Below are positions 30,541 to 41,400 of a stretch of 64,000 nucleotides of DNA, piece after piece. Source of the stretch: Carpediemonas membranifera (lineage: Eukaryota; Fornicata); assembly GCA_019828565.1 (NCBI GenBank), contig JAHDYR010000024.1, positions 372,001-436,000 of the forward strand. The letters run 5' to 3'. Below the pieces are notes generated by a model. That model saw only the letters and a list, made by a program, of their open reading frames with translations. It did not search any database and was not told the origin of the DNA. Made by a program: the position numbers and the translations under genes. The first letter of the stretch is position 1, and each line of letters starts with the position of its first letter.

Positions 30541-31353
30541 CTAAGCAAATGAATTCGTAAACCGGCGCCGACTCGACACTGAGCCTGCGCTGAGGACTGC
30601 CTCGTCCAAGGATGGGGTCGACGCTCGGTCGCTGGTGCTGCGGGTCGAGTAAAGCTGCCCGATCTCATCCACCTGGTTCCCCTGCCTCGGGGTGGTGCCG
30701 TCTAGACTCAACTCAGTGCGAGAGAGGTTCAACGAGCGGAGTGTGGCCTCAATGTCGGCCTCATCGCTCGATTCCCCACGAGACACGAAGGAAGCCCGGC
30801 TAAACGACCGAGACCTGACAACATTCGCTGGGGCTATGCGGGTGAGCGGCGGCACGGGGCTGTTGTCCGAGCTGAGAGCACTCGGCGGAGACCTCGCTGA
30901 CTCAAGGCTCGTGCACAGCGCGGGGTCCAGCTCAAGCGTCACTGAGTGAATCTGTGGGATGTGATAGAGAGGGGTGGCACTAGGGGAGCCCTTGGAGCGA
31001 TGCCTGTGCCTGTGGGACGGCGAGTGAGTGGCGGAGAGGAGCGATGCCTCGGAACGGGAGTGGGTGATGCGATGCTTTCGCTTCGGAGGTGTATCATCGA
31101 GGAGATCCTTCCGTTCTGTGTCTTGTCCCTTTTCTTTCCGTGAATGATGGTGCTTTTCAACAACTTCCGCTTCGCGATGTGCGCTGGTTTCATGTGATCG
31201 CAGCGAAGACGGCTCAGTTGTTCCGGGAACATGCGCAACGACGCTTTTCGTCTTGCTGTTGTGTTTCATCGCTGGTTGTGCAACGGCGACACGCAGAGGA
31301 AATCTCCTTTCAGCCAGGAAAATTGAGTGCGCTGATCTGGTTGATTCAGTCAA
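30541..31353 (-). CDS. Disordered Ser/Arg/His-rich protein, unknown
   Basis: A 270-residue frame dominated by Ser, Arg, His, Pro and Thr, with a basic stretch (K-R-K-H-R, R-H-R-H-R-S-K) that could serve as a nuclear localisation signal. It has a more acidic C-terminal half and no globular domain. Met29 (30 codons in) is an equally plausible start. Codon use and length suggest a real gene. Function cannot be assigned. Confidence 0.45.
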   Translation of the reverse strand: MTESTRSAHSIFLAERRFPLRVAVAQPAMKHNSKTKSVVAHVPGTTEPSSLRSHETSAHREAEVVEKHHHSRKEKGQDTERKDLLDDTPPKRKHRITHSRSEASLLSATHSPSHRHRHRSKGSPSATPLYHIPQIHSVTLELDPALCTSLESARSPPSALSSDNSPVPPLTRIAPANVVRSRSFSRASFVSRGESSDEADIEATLRSLNLSRTELSLDGTTPRQGNQVDEIGQLYSTRSTSDRASTPSLDEAVLSAGSVSSRRRFTNSFA

Positions 31354-31515
31354 GTACTGGCAGAATCAGACCTGCACACTGAATATCATCTCCCTTAAGG
31401 CCTATCCGACCAGTATTATATTTTTCCGCATGATGTCATCTGGCACAAACCTGCACGACGACATCTCCAGCTCGACCCAACCCTCCAGGAAAACTTCTCA
31501 GCAACCCAACCGAGT

Positions 31516-32631
31516 TCATTTATGAAACACGCTGAGCGATGGCGGTGTGGGGTGCCCCTCCCCGACGAGTAGGGCCGTTAGGTCCCCCTCATCCACGCCA
31601 CACTCCGCCCTGAGCACGTGAATGGCCCGCATGAGCGCCACGGCCCCGAAGCCCGTGCCCTGTTCGTGGAGGTCATCTGACACGCCCCGCACAGCTGCGA
31701 GCAGGAGGTCTGGACCGGGCGAGAGGGCCTGACTCCGTTCCCGGGCCACGTTTGCCAGGGTCCGGACTGCTGGGGGCGGGTGGCCGTCGTTGTCGATGAG
31801 GATGAAAGTCCAGAGGATGCCATACGTCAGACGGCGGGAGAAGAGCTCCGTAGCCCGCTCGACGACGGCCTGGCCGCCCCAGGGCCCACCCTTGGTCGGC
31901 CTGTCCTTCCCAATGGAGTCAACCAGCGTGGGGAGTGGCGGCCGGCCCTTCATGGCGCGGAGCCGCTGCTGGGAGAAGGCAGCCAGACGCTCGGCCAGCT
32001 TGTCCTGTGGGGTGACGGCCTTGGCTGAGCCCGCCTGCCCCATGTCCTCCCTATCGATGGGCTGGCGCTTTCCCTTACACCGAGGACACTGGATGAAGAG
32101 GGACGCTCCGTGGAGCCGGGGCCGGCGAGGGGTGAAGGCGTCCACACCGACGGGGCTGTCCAGCTTAAGCTGCACTGACCCACACCGCTTGCAACAGAAC
32201 TGCCTTCCGTCCGCAGTGAACGGGGAGGCGAGACCGGCGTCCAGCATGACCCTGTGCAGGTGAGAATAGACCGCGGTCAGGTCTGTGACGCTCTTGACGA
32301 CGGGGAAGAACTCGCTGGGGTCCTCAGCCGTCTCGGGCCGCGGGAGGGTGTCGAGGAGGTGGATTCCAAGGCTGACGCGCCGCTTGCGTCTCTCGGATGA
32401 CTGCAGGCGTTCCTGGAGAGAACGGGGAAACCTTGATGTAATCGCGGGGTCCCGAACTGAGATCAAACGCTGCAGACGGGCAGCTGATTCCCGCACCGCG
32501 GCGGTTCGCGAAGACGGGTCATGTGCCGTTGTTCCCTCGTTCTTTTCGAGTTGAGCGTTGCGAGGTGATGGCTGTTTGCTTGGTATGTACATTGAGTCGA
32601 TATGAGCTAGAGCAAAGAGCTTTCTGTTCAT
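31516..32631 (-). CDS. Zinc-ribbon protein, unknown
   Basis: A 371-residue protein with one clear metal-binding unit, C147-x2-C150 and C182-x2-C185, separated by 31 residues, like a rubredoxin-type zinc ribbon. N-terminal residues 40-90 are Arg-rich. The region after the ribbon (210-371) is mostly helical and resembles nothing I can name. The ribbon type occurs in RNA-polymerase factors, ribosomal proteins and many uncharacterised proteins, so function stays open. Met14 is an alternative start. The gene overlaps no neighbour; GDH follows on the same strand 276 bp upstream of this start. Confidence 0.55.
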   Translation of the reverse strand: MNRKLFALAHIDSMYIPSKQPSPRNAQLEKNEGTTAHDPSSRTAAVRESAARLQRLISVRDPAITSRFPRSLQERLQSSERRKRRVSLGIHLLDTLPRPETAEDPSEFFPVVKSVTDLTAVYSHLHRVMLDAGLASPFTADGRQFCCKRCGSVQLKLDSPVGVDAFTPRRPRLHGASLFIQCPRCKGKRQPIDREDMGQAGSAKAVTPQDKLAERLAAFSQQRLRAMKGRPPLPTLVDSIGKDRPTKGGPWGGQAVVERATELFSRRLTYGILWTFILIDNDGHPPPAVRTLANVARERSQALSPGPDLLLAAVRGVSDDLHEQGTGFGAVALMRAIHVLRAECGVDEGDLTALLVGEGHPTPPSLSVFHK

Positions 32632-32907
32632 AGTATAAAATGGTAGTGGGCTTAATCGTGTACTGAGCCAAACAATCGAGAAGTCGGGAAGTCAGCTCGA
32701 GTCAACCGTCGCCAAACCCCGTTGATAGCTTCCATTCGCTGTGTCTGAGAGACTGTACTGTTCAATAGTGAGGGTTGGACGAGACTGAGTTGGGTCCACC
32801 CGAGGAAGGCTTAGGGTTGCAGCCTCACAGGGACCATAGCATTCCCAAGGGCCACACATAAAGACTACTACGACCACTGACCTTAAGAGCTAGAGATTTA
32901 CAACAGC

Positions 32908-34381
<1,474 letters not shown>

Positions 34382-35009
34382 GCTGGAAGTTTTGTCTTTC
34401 AAGACAGTGTTCTGAGTCTCAATCCGTCCTCCGTTGACCGGCGAGGAAGAGATCCTCCAGATTTCTCCAGAGACGAAAAGTATGAGAGGAGTGCCGGAGG
34501 AGGTTTTCAGCCATCATCGAGCCGGCCCAAGGCCTTTTTCCAATTCTCGCAGATTCTTGCCACATGATCTAAGCGATTTGGTAGCAAGGGTGGACAGTTC
34601 AAAAAACTAAGTCGACCCCCGATGTCCACAGGTCCATAGTATGGTCATACTGCCGCAGTTTGCTGACTGGTCTGAAAATGGGCAAATCTTGAGCACCACT
34701 TGATTGACACACACATGCAGCATTTGCGTGGGGAAACCTGCTGTACATCCACTATCGACGTCAGAGAGGCAGCTGGCGGTGGTTATCAGCGTTCACGTCC
34801 CTCACGTCATGTGACAAGTCAAGCTGACTCGCTCGAGCCCAGTCGACCGAGTCATGCGAATTTTTCTGAAATAAGGCAATAGCCCTGAGGCATGAGTGAT
34901 CCGGAGTCGGCAGCCTGAGTCTGAAGTCCTCTCCAATCGTTGACTGATTCGAAATTCTAGATCAATAACTTGCGGCGCAGCGAGAAGACTGAAAGAAGAT
35001 TCGTCCTCG
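34382..35009. other. Divergent intergenic region
   Basis: About 630 bp upstream of gdhA (-) and of the small plus-strand gene. No RNA gene or repeat recognised. Confidence 0.5.
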
Positions 35010-35387
35010 ATGTACCGCATGATCCTGGGATCGAATAACGTGCGCTCCATGGCTCAAATGGAGCTATACCACTCAAGGTCTGACCCCGGGCTCTCCATAC
35101 CGGAGCATGAGCAAGATATGACTCGCATGGCGATATGCAAGCTCTATCGTCGGGGATACAGCCAATCTGATCTGCAGAGGATGTTTAACATGTCTAAGAC
35201 AGATCTACGCCGTTGTTTGACGAACCCTCCGGCCATGACGGCCTCAAACTCATCCGGTGGAATATCCCGCGGCACCAGTGCCAGCCAGGTCGGCTATAGG
35301 TCGGGTGTTGTGGCGCAGCAGAAGCCGCGAAGTGGAAATGCGCTGACCAGCACTATTAGGGCGTTCACCCGCGTGATTCGCCGTTGA
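35010..35387 (+). CDS. Small protein with helix-turn-helix-like segment, unknown
   Basis: A 125-residue frame. Residues about 38-70 (A-I-C-K-L-Y-R-R-G-Y-S-Q-S-D-L-Q-R-M-F-N-M with S-K-T-D-L-R) resemble a recombinase/resolvase-type helix-turn-helix, with the pattern G-x-S-x-x-x-L-x-x-x-F-x-[VM]-S. The C-terminus is basic and low-complexity. It could be a small DNA-binding protein. Met15 is an alternative start. Support is modest: no homologue recognised. Confidence 0.4.
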   Translation: MYRMILGSNNVRSMAQMELYHSRSDPGLSIPEHEQDMTRMAICKLYRRGYSQSDLQRMFNMSKTDLRRCLTNPPAMTASNSSGGISRGTSASQVGYRSGVVAQQKPRSGNALTSTIRAFTRVIRR

Positions 35388-35926
35388 TAGGACGGGATGA
35401 TTTACTAACCCGCGCCTGCCATGCGCCATGGACATAAATATGTGTCGATACAACCACCACACCCGTGGCACAGATGCTGGTATGCATATTTGTGTCTGTT
35501 GTTTGTTCTGTGGTGGCGTTGATGTGGGAAAGGAATGTGTCATCAGCTGCATTGGCACTCAAAATCCACTTTGCAGGTCTGGGACAGTTTGTGGTTTGGT
35601 GGACGGAGATGGTTCGATTTGGTTGTTATGGAGCCGGTAATGTCGCTGAATTCTGTCAGTTCTTGGTAAGCAAGATGCTATTGGCAAATCGTATCGATCA
35701 AAGATCCATCAAAAATCAATCAGGTTGACTCATTCACCCGAATAACCGCCCGACACACACAGTGTTATGCTACAGAAGTGCCAACCCAAGGCTGTGACTC
35801 CAACACTCGGGTCGGCGGGGGCCTGACTGAGACCCGCTTACCATGATGGAACAAAGGTTCAATACATGGAGAACAGCCATCAGCCGGACCTGCTTCCAGG
35901 GCTAGCGTCCTGGACCCCTCGCAGTT
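35388..35926. other. Intergenic, no gene recognised
   Basis: About 540 bp. A T/G-rich stretch (35470-35650) gives short frames only. Confidence 0.5.
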
Positions 35927-36871
35927 TTGCCCACGACGAGAAATTCAACAATGGACATGACCGAATCCATGCTGCCTGACATGGCAGAGTTTGGAGGAAC
36001 AGGCTTTAACGGGGAATTCGGAGAAACAACACAGATGTGGAAGACGTGGGAGACGAAAGCCCTTCGCCACGGCGCAAGAGCCACAATATACTCACCAAAT
36101 GGAAAACAGTACAAAGGTGAATGGAAGGATGGTAAGAAGCATGGCGTGGGCATCCAAATATACAAGAATGGCGACAAATACGAGGGCGAGTGGGCCGATA
36201 ACAAGCCCAGCGGCCACGGCATCTACTCCAAGCCCGCTGGACCACCGGTGGCCGGCAAGAAGCGGCAGTACAGAGTCATATACGACGGTGACTGGCAGAA
36301 TGGGCGTCGGCATGGCTTCGGGACGCTCAACTACCCCGACGGAAGCTGCTACCAGGGGGAGTGGGCGGATGGGCAGCGCGAGGGCTACGGCATCTTCACT
36401 GGCGGCATCCCCGCGGAGAAGCAGGGCAAGGTGCAGCCGTACATGTACCGTGGTGAGTACGTGGACGACCTCAAGTGCGGCAAGGGCGTCGAGATCCTCG
36501 CCAACGGCAACGTCTTCGAGGGTGAGTTCGCGGGTGATGTCCGGGAAGGCCTTGGATGCTTCTACTACATCTCTACCCGCCGCAAGACGGTGGGGCTGTG
36601 GGTGGCGAATGCCAACCGCACCGGATCATTCGAGGACTGGGCCGACGAGGACGACAGCCGCGTCCTAGACCTATGGCTGGACAACAGCGGGCCATGGCCT
36701 GGTGTGGCCGAGCACGTGGCGGAGGTTGAGGACGGACTCGTCGTTGTGTCGGAGCGGCGGGAGACGGTGGCCATGCCCGAGACGGAGCTCAAGAACCCCG
36801 CCCGGGTGGTGATGAACTCGATCCGGGAGTACGTGGAGGAGTGCGCAGCGAAGGAGACTGCGAATTTCTGA
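35927..36871 (+). CDS. MORN-repeat protein, MORN3 type
   Basis: A 314-residue protein with seven or so MORN repeats (Y-x-G-E-W-x-D-G-x-x-H-G-x-G pattern) from about residue 55 to 235. The lead-in W-K-T-W-E-T-K-A-L-R-H-G-A-R and the order of repeats match animal MORN3, a flagellum-associated protein, better than the phosphatidylinositol kinases or junctophilins that also carry MORN repeats. The C-terminal ~70 residues are acidic and lack repeats, with an N-P-A-R-V-V-M-N-S-I-R-E-Y tail helix. It probably works in the cytoskeleton or flagellum. The stop lies only 20 bp before the next gene's start codon. Met10 and Met15 are also possible starts. Confidence 0.8.
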   Translation: MPTTRNSTMDMTESMLPDMAEFGGTGFNGEFGETTQMWKTWETKALRHGARATIYSPNGKQYKGEWKDGKKHGVGIQIYKNGDKYEGEWADNKPSGHGIYSKPAGPPVAGKKRQYRVIYDGDWQNGRRHGFGTLNYPDGSCYQGEWADGQREGYGIFTGGIPAEKQGKVQPYMYRGEYVDDLKCGKGVEILANGNVFEGEFAGDVREGLGCFYYISTRRKTVGLWVANANRTGSFEDWADEDDSRVLDLWLDNSGPWPGVAEHVAEVEDGLVVVSERRETVAMPETELKNPARVVMNSIREYVEECAAKETANF

Positions 36872-36891
36872 GTGTAAATGGCTTGCTTCAG

Positions 36892-37458
36892 ATGGTCATC
36901 GTCAAAGACGACGAGATCGTTGTTTTCCTAGACGTTTGTTTACTGCGGATATGCATGCTTACACAGCTATACATCGAGACTGCGAAGATTGGGCGCGTGA
37001 AGATCAAGCTCTTTGATGACCTGTCGCCTTCTTGCTGTGAGAACTTCAGGCAGTTCTGTACGGGCGAATACACGTTCGAGGGGATGCCTATCGGGTACAA
37101 GGACACCGTGTTCTTCGGCAGGACTCACCAATATCTCCACGGCGGTGATTTCGTGTGTGGCGACGGCACGGGGGCCTTCTCCATCCACGGCGACACCTTC
37201 GCCCCCACAGACGTCAACGACGACGCCCTCGTCTCCCACATGGAGCCCGGGCTTCTCAGCATGGTCAATCACGGCCCCGCCGGTGCAGAGACTCCAACCT
37301 TAGGCTGCCAGTTCGTCCTCACCGGCAGGCCTGCGGGGCATCTGGACGGCCTAGGGTATCTGGCGATTGGGCGGATCGTAGAGGGTCTTCAGTTCGTCGA
37401 GCGGGCGTGCACTGCGACCGACGTCACGGTGAGGGTGGGGCAATGCGGCCAGATGTGA
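36892..37458 (+). CDS. Cyclophilin H-type peptidyl-prolyl isomerase (one intron)
   Basis: Exon 1 (36892-36933) encodes M-V-I-V-K-D-D-E-I-V-V-F-L-D. After removing 36934-36966 the protein continues L-Y-I-E-T-A-K-I-G-R-V-K-I-K-L-F, aligning without gaps to the family's [21 protein letters not shown]. The rest shows E-N-F-R-Q-F-C-T-G-E, the G-G-D-F loop, P-G-L-L-S-M-V-N-H-G and C-Q-F-V-L-T. The catalytic-site F-H-R-V is F-G-R-T-H, so the catalytic Arg is kept while its surroundings differ. A W or H normally near L-D-G-x-x-V-x-F-G is replaced (L-D-G-L-G-Y-L-A-I-G), so catalysis and cyclosporin binding may be reduced. Cyclophilin H acts in the U4/U6.U5 snRNP, fitting the presence of introns. About 178 residues. 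Confidence 0.85.
   Translation: MVIVKDDEIVVFLDVCLLRICMLTQLYIETAKIGRVKIKLFDDLSPSCCENFRQFCTGEYTFEGMPIGYKDTVFFGRTHQYLHGGDFVCGDGTGAFSIHGDTFAPTDVNDDALVSHMEPGLLSMVNHGPAGAETPTLGCQFVLTGRPAGHLDGLGYLAIGRIVEGLQFVERACTATDVTVRVGQCGQM
36934..36966 (+). other. Predicted 33-nt intron of the cyclophilin gene
   Basis: GTTTGT...GCTTACACAG. It is a multiple of three with no stop, so it is hidden inside an open frame. It is detected because its 11 codons interrupt the conserved first strand of cyclophilin. Confidence 0.75.
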
Positions 37459-37519
37459 GCGGAGAGCCATGGAACCCGACATGGGCGGAGAGACCAACAA
37501 TCACCAGTGTTTAAACATC

Positions 37520-38065
37520 CTACTTCCCCTGTTTCTTACCAAAGGGGTTGTCCGCTGACATAAGGCCCTTCTCCACAAACAGATCCCGAAGCTCACCGGC
37601 AGTATGCATGGCGGCAATGATGTCTGTGCCGCCGACGAGCTCCCCGTCGACGTAGAGCTGTGGGATGGTGGGCCACTTGGAGTACCGCTTGATACCCTCC
37701 CAGAGAGCAGGGTTCTCGAGTACGTTGTGCCCCTCGAAGGGGACGTCGTATACTGAGATGAGCTGCGAGGCCATCTTGGAGTAGCCGCACTGTGGGGCCT
37801 TGGGTGTTCCCTTCATGAAGAGATTCACACGGTTGTCCTTCAGACGCTGCTCAATGTCCTCGAACACGGGCTTGAAGTCCTCATCGGTGAGCGTGGACGT
37901 CGAGAACTGCGAGTCGAGGCGCTTGAAGGCGGTAGGAGCGAAAGAGCTGAAAGAAGAAGGCTGGGCTGCGAGTTTGAAGGAAAGAGGGCGTGCCATGCTT
38001 GGTACGAGCGACATGCTCTTTGCTACAGAGGACACGGTGCTGGTTTTAAAGAATGAGGCAAGCAT
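37520..38065 (-). CDS. Monothiol glutaredoxin (Grx5/GLRX5 type) with organellar presequence
   Basis: A 181-residue protein from the ATG at 38063-38065. Residues 1-60 are rich in Ser, Ala, Phe and basic residues with almost no acidic ones, as in mitochondrial presequences. The domain (about 66-175) has M-K-G-T-P and P-Q-C-G-Y-S-K (active Cys 93; the family norm is C-G-F-S), W-P-T-I-P-Q-L-Y and G-G-T-D-I-I for glutathione binding. Such proteins carry [2Fe-2S] clusters in the ISC assembly pathway of mitochondria and mitochondrion-related organelles. The F-to-Y change in the motif is conservative. An in-frame ATG 34 codons upstream exists but would put Pro/Cys-rich residues before the presequence, so I prefer the inner start. 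Implies a mitosome or hydrogenosome-like organelle. Confidence 0.88.
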   Translation of the reverse strand: MLASFFKTSTVSSVAKSMSLVPSMARPLSFKLAAQPSSFSSFAPTAFKRLDSQFSTSTLTDEDFKPVFEDIEQRLKDNRVNLFMKGTPKAPQCGYSKMASQLISVYDVPFEGHNVLENPALWEGIKRYSKWPTIPQLYVDGELVGGTDIIAAMHTAGELRDLFVEKGLMSADNPFGKKQGK

Positions 38066-38498
38066 CGTGGTTGTTGTTGTCAAGAGGGCACATGAAATGA
38101 TCACATCAACCGGGCGGGGGCCTGATGGGCATGCAGCCGGGCGAGATGTAGTGTGGGCATCATCCATGGTTCGTCTGGGTCTTCCTTGATGACAGCCTGT
38201 GTCGGCGGGCTGAGATGACGGCCGGGTTGTACGAGGATCGTTGGCGGCGGTAGTGCAGCGCCCGTTATTTGCCCTAGCTATGCAGTTTCGGGCAGTCTAC
38301 CGGGCAGTTAACCGTTCAGCCTGTCACCCGATGCGTCGTTCGTGACCAAGCACTTCAGACCCGGGACAAGGCTGGACTAATGCGCATACTGGCTCAGTAA
38401 GCCCGAATATATGCTCAAAGAGGCGTTTTAGGCATATACATATGATCACATAACAACGTAATTTTCGATCGCTGGTCGCAAATTCCAAGCATCTGCTC
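38066..38498. other. Divergent intergenic region
   Basis: About 430 bp between the glutaredoxin (-) and the giant IQ gene (+). No RNA gene or repeat recognised. Confidence 0.5.
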
Positions 38499-41400
38499 AT
38501 GGAGCAATGCGAACGCGATGCACGTCACGCTCTAGAGCGTGGGAAGTATATGACCTTCATAGACAAGCTCGTAACCTTATTTGAGATGAAGAAACAGAAG
38601 CTTGGCGTGGAGCACCCGGATACGCTGCAATCCGTCGAATACCTCGTCGAATCGGCTAATACCGCAGCAATGTACTATTTGAACACTGCCAAGCCAGGAG
38701 GGAAGGGCAAGCCATCGACCAAGATCAACAACGCCTTCACGCTGCTGAAAATTGCCGAGGAGCACACAAAGGTCGAGGTGACCAAGGGACCTGATGGCCG
38801 CAGCACGTTCCAACGCCGTATCCTCCTCCGTATGACGACATATTTGAACCTCTCGCACTACTTCCGGGCGCGAGGGAAGTACAACGCCGCGAAGGATCAC
38901 GCCCAGCAGGCCCTGCGGATCGAGAAGAAGTACAAGGAGTCGTCAGACCCTGGTGCCGCACACCTCAGCCTCGCCGGCATCATGTCCAAGCTGGGCAACC
39001 ATGACGAGGCGCTGCAACACTCGAGGGCGGCCGTCCGTATCCTGCTTGAGGTGCAGCAGGACCTGGACTCCGAGCTGACTGCCGGGGCCGTGGACGAGGA
39101 CGACCTGGCTGAGCGGAGGGCACACCTTGGCCGCTCCTTGACCACCGCCTACCACAACCTGGCGACGGCCCAGCTGGCCACCAAGACCGGTGACGCCGTT
39201 GACTCGCACGAGAGGGCACTTCGGGCGGCAGAGTTCTATCTAGGGCCAGAGGACCGCATGACCCGGCGTATGAGGGCGGCACTCGAGTCGTCACTGGCAG
39301 CGTCGGTCCGGCACGGCGAGAACGTGGTGAACACGAAGCTACCGCCCCTCGGAGGGGGGCTGGCAAAGGATGAGCCCACCTTCGTGCTGCCGCCAATCGA
39401 CCCTGGATTCGTGAAGACGCAGCGGCCGCTCTCGGCGAATACAGCTGCGATGGGACTGCCGGCCATGAAAGCGGCCAACTCCAAACCGACGCCCGAGATC
39501 GCCGACATCACCGACACTGCCGAATGCAGACCCAGGCGCACACACAAGCGCCGAAAGACACCCGCCCCGAAGTTGAAGCCGTCCCGTCTTACGAGCGACG
39601 TCCTCGCCGGCGAGCTCAGCCAGACTTCACGTGTCCTGCAGGAGGCGGCGGACCTTAACACGACCCGCCCCGCTGATACGCTGGTTGTCGATGATCTCCG
39701 CGACGTGCCTGAGCTTGGGCCGCCCGACGGTCCAGCAGCGCCCATGTCTGCCCTGGCGCGGTCCCGGCGCCTGTCGATCACGGAGATGACAGTCACCGCC
39801 AAGCGCCCCACCAAGCCCGCCCGGCCGATGGAGCTGAGTGCCCGCATGGAGGAGCTCGCCCAGCCCCGGCCAGTGACAGCCCCGTTTCCCCCGAGCACGC
39901 CGCTTGCCGTGGAGGCCAGCCCGGCCCGCCGCAAGAAGATGACGCTGATGTCGCCCGTGAGGATCAGCACACCGCCCCTCCCCAAGAAGATGGTGCCCGG
40001 GGCCCTGGCCGACAGCCTCGAGCGGAGTGCCCAGGCCAGACGGGGCCTGACGTTCGAGAGCTACCCCGTCAAACCGACCGACACTACACGCAAGTCCGCG
40101 ATCAGACTGGTACTCGCAGCCCGACAGGCCCTCAACGAGGAGCGGGCCGCAGTGGTCATCCAGGCCGTTGTCCGCGGCTTCCTCGTCCGGGCACGCGTCC
40201 GCAGAGAGATTGCCGCGATGCGCTTCAAGATGGCGAACAACATCCAGCGGGTCTACCGTGGATACATGTGCCGCCGCGAGCTCGTCCCCATGCGCCGTAA
40301 CGCTGCTGTCCTCACTTCTGGTGTCCGCGGCATGCTCCAGCGCAAGGAGAACGAGCGCCGTCTGGCCGGCACCGTGGCGATACAGCGTGTGTTCCGGGGC
40401 GCCAAGCAGCGGCGCCGGGCTGCACAGGAGGAGTACGCGGCCGTCAAGATCCAGCGTGCTGTCCGCGGCATGATCCAGCGCCACAAGCTCCAGAGGGAGA
40501 TGGGCGCCGCAATGATCCTGCAGACGGCCTGGCGCGGCTACAAGGAGCGCGTCCTGGCCTACCAGAAGCTCCGTAAGGCCGTCCTCGCCATGCAGGCCTA
40601 CCACCGTGGCCAGGCCACCCGCATTGAGCTCGAGGCCAAGAACCTCGCTGCCGCGTACCTGCAGGCTATCATGCGCGGCTGGGTTGCCCGTCAGCGCTAT
40701 CTCAAGCAGCGTGACGCCGCTATTCTGTTCCAGCGGATCCACAGAGGCCGCATGCTCAGGAGACGACACGAGTTCACCCTCTATGCTGGCCAGAAGGTCA
40801 CAGAGGCGATCATGGCCAATTACTATCGCGCCCACTACGCCCGCCAGCGCCAGGCGGCCCTGACGCTCCACAGGGTGGCCAGAGGTTTCCTCGACAGATG
40901 CTATGTCAAGCGTCGTGTGGTCGCCAGTCGCGTGATCCAGCGGTCATGGCGCGGGTTTGCAGACCGCATGGAGCTGTCTGGCCAGCACACCGCTGCTGCA
41001 GTCGTCCAGGCTACGTGGCGTTCTTACGCTGCTCGGAAACTCATCCGGGAGATGCACTCGGCTGCCACTCTGATCCAACGGCAGACACGGATCGCACTCG
41101 CGCAGAGACGCGTCGCCCGCCGCAACGAGGCCGCGTTGACCATCCAACGTGTGCTCAGAGGCCACCTCGACCGCAACAAGGTCCGTACTATGCGGACGGC
41201 CGGAGCCCTCATGTCCCGCGTGTTCCGTGGCGGTCTCAGTCGCGGCCAGGTCCGCCGCATGCGGAGGGTCACGACCCTTCTCCAAGCCGCGCACCGAGCC
41301 AACAAGAGTCGGGCCGAGCACGAGGAGTGGCGCCGCCGTGTCGTCATCGCCCAGGCTGCTGCGAGAGGCTTCCAGGCCCGGGAGCGGGCCGAGAAGATGC

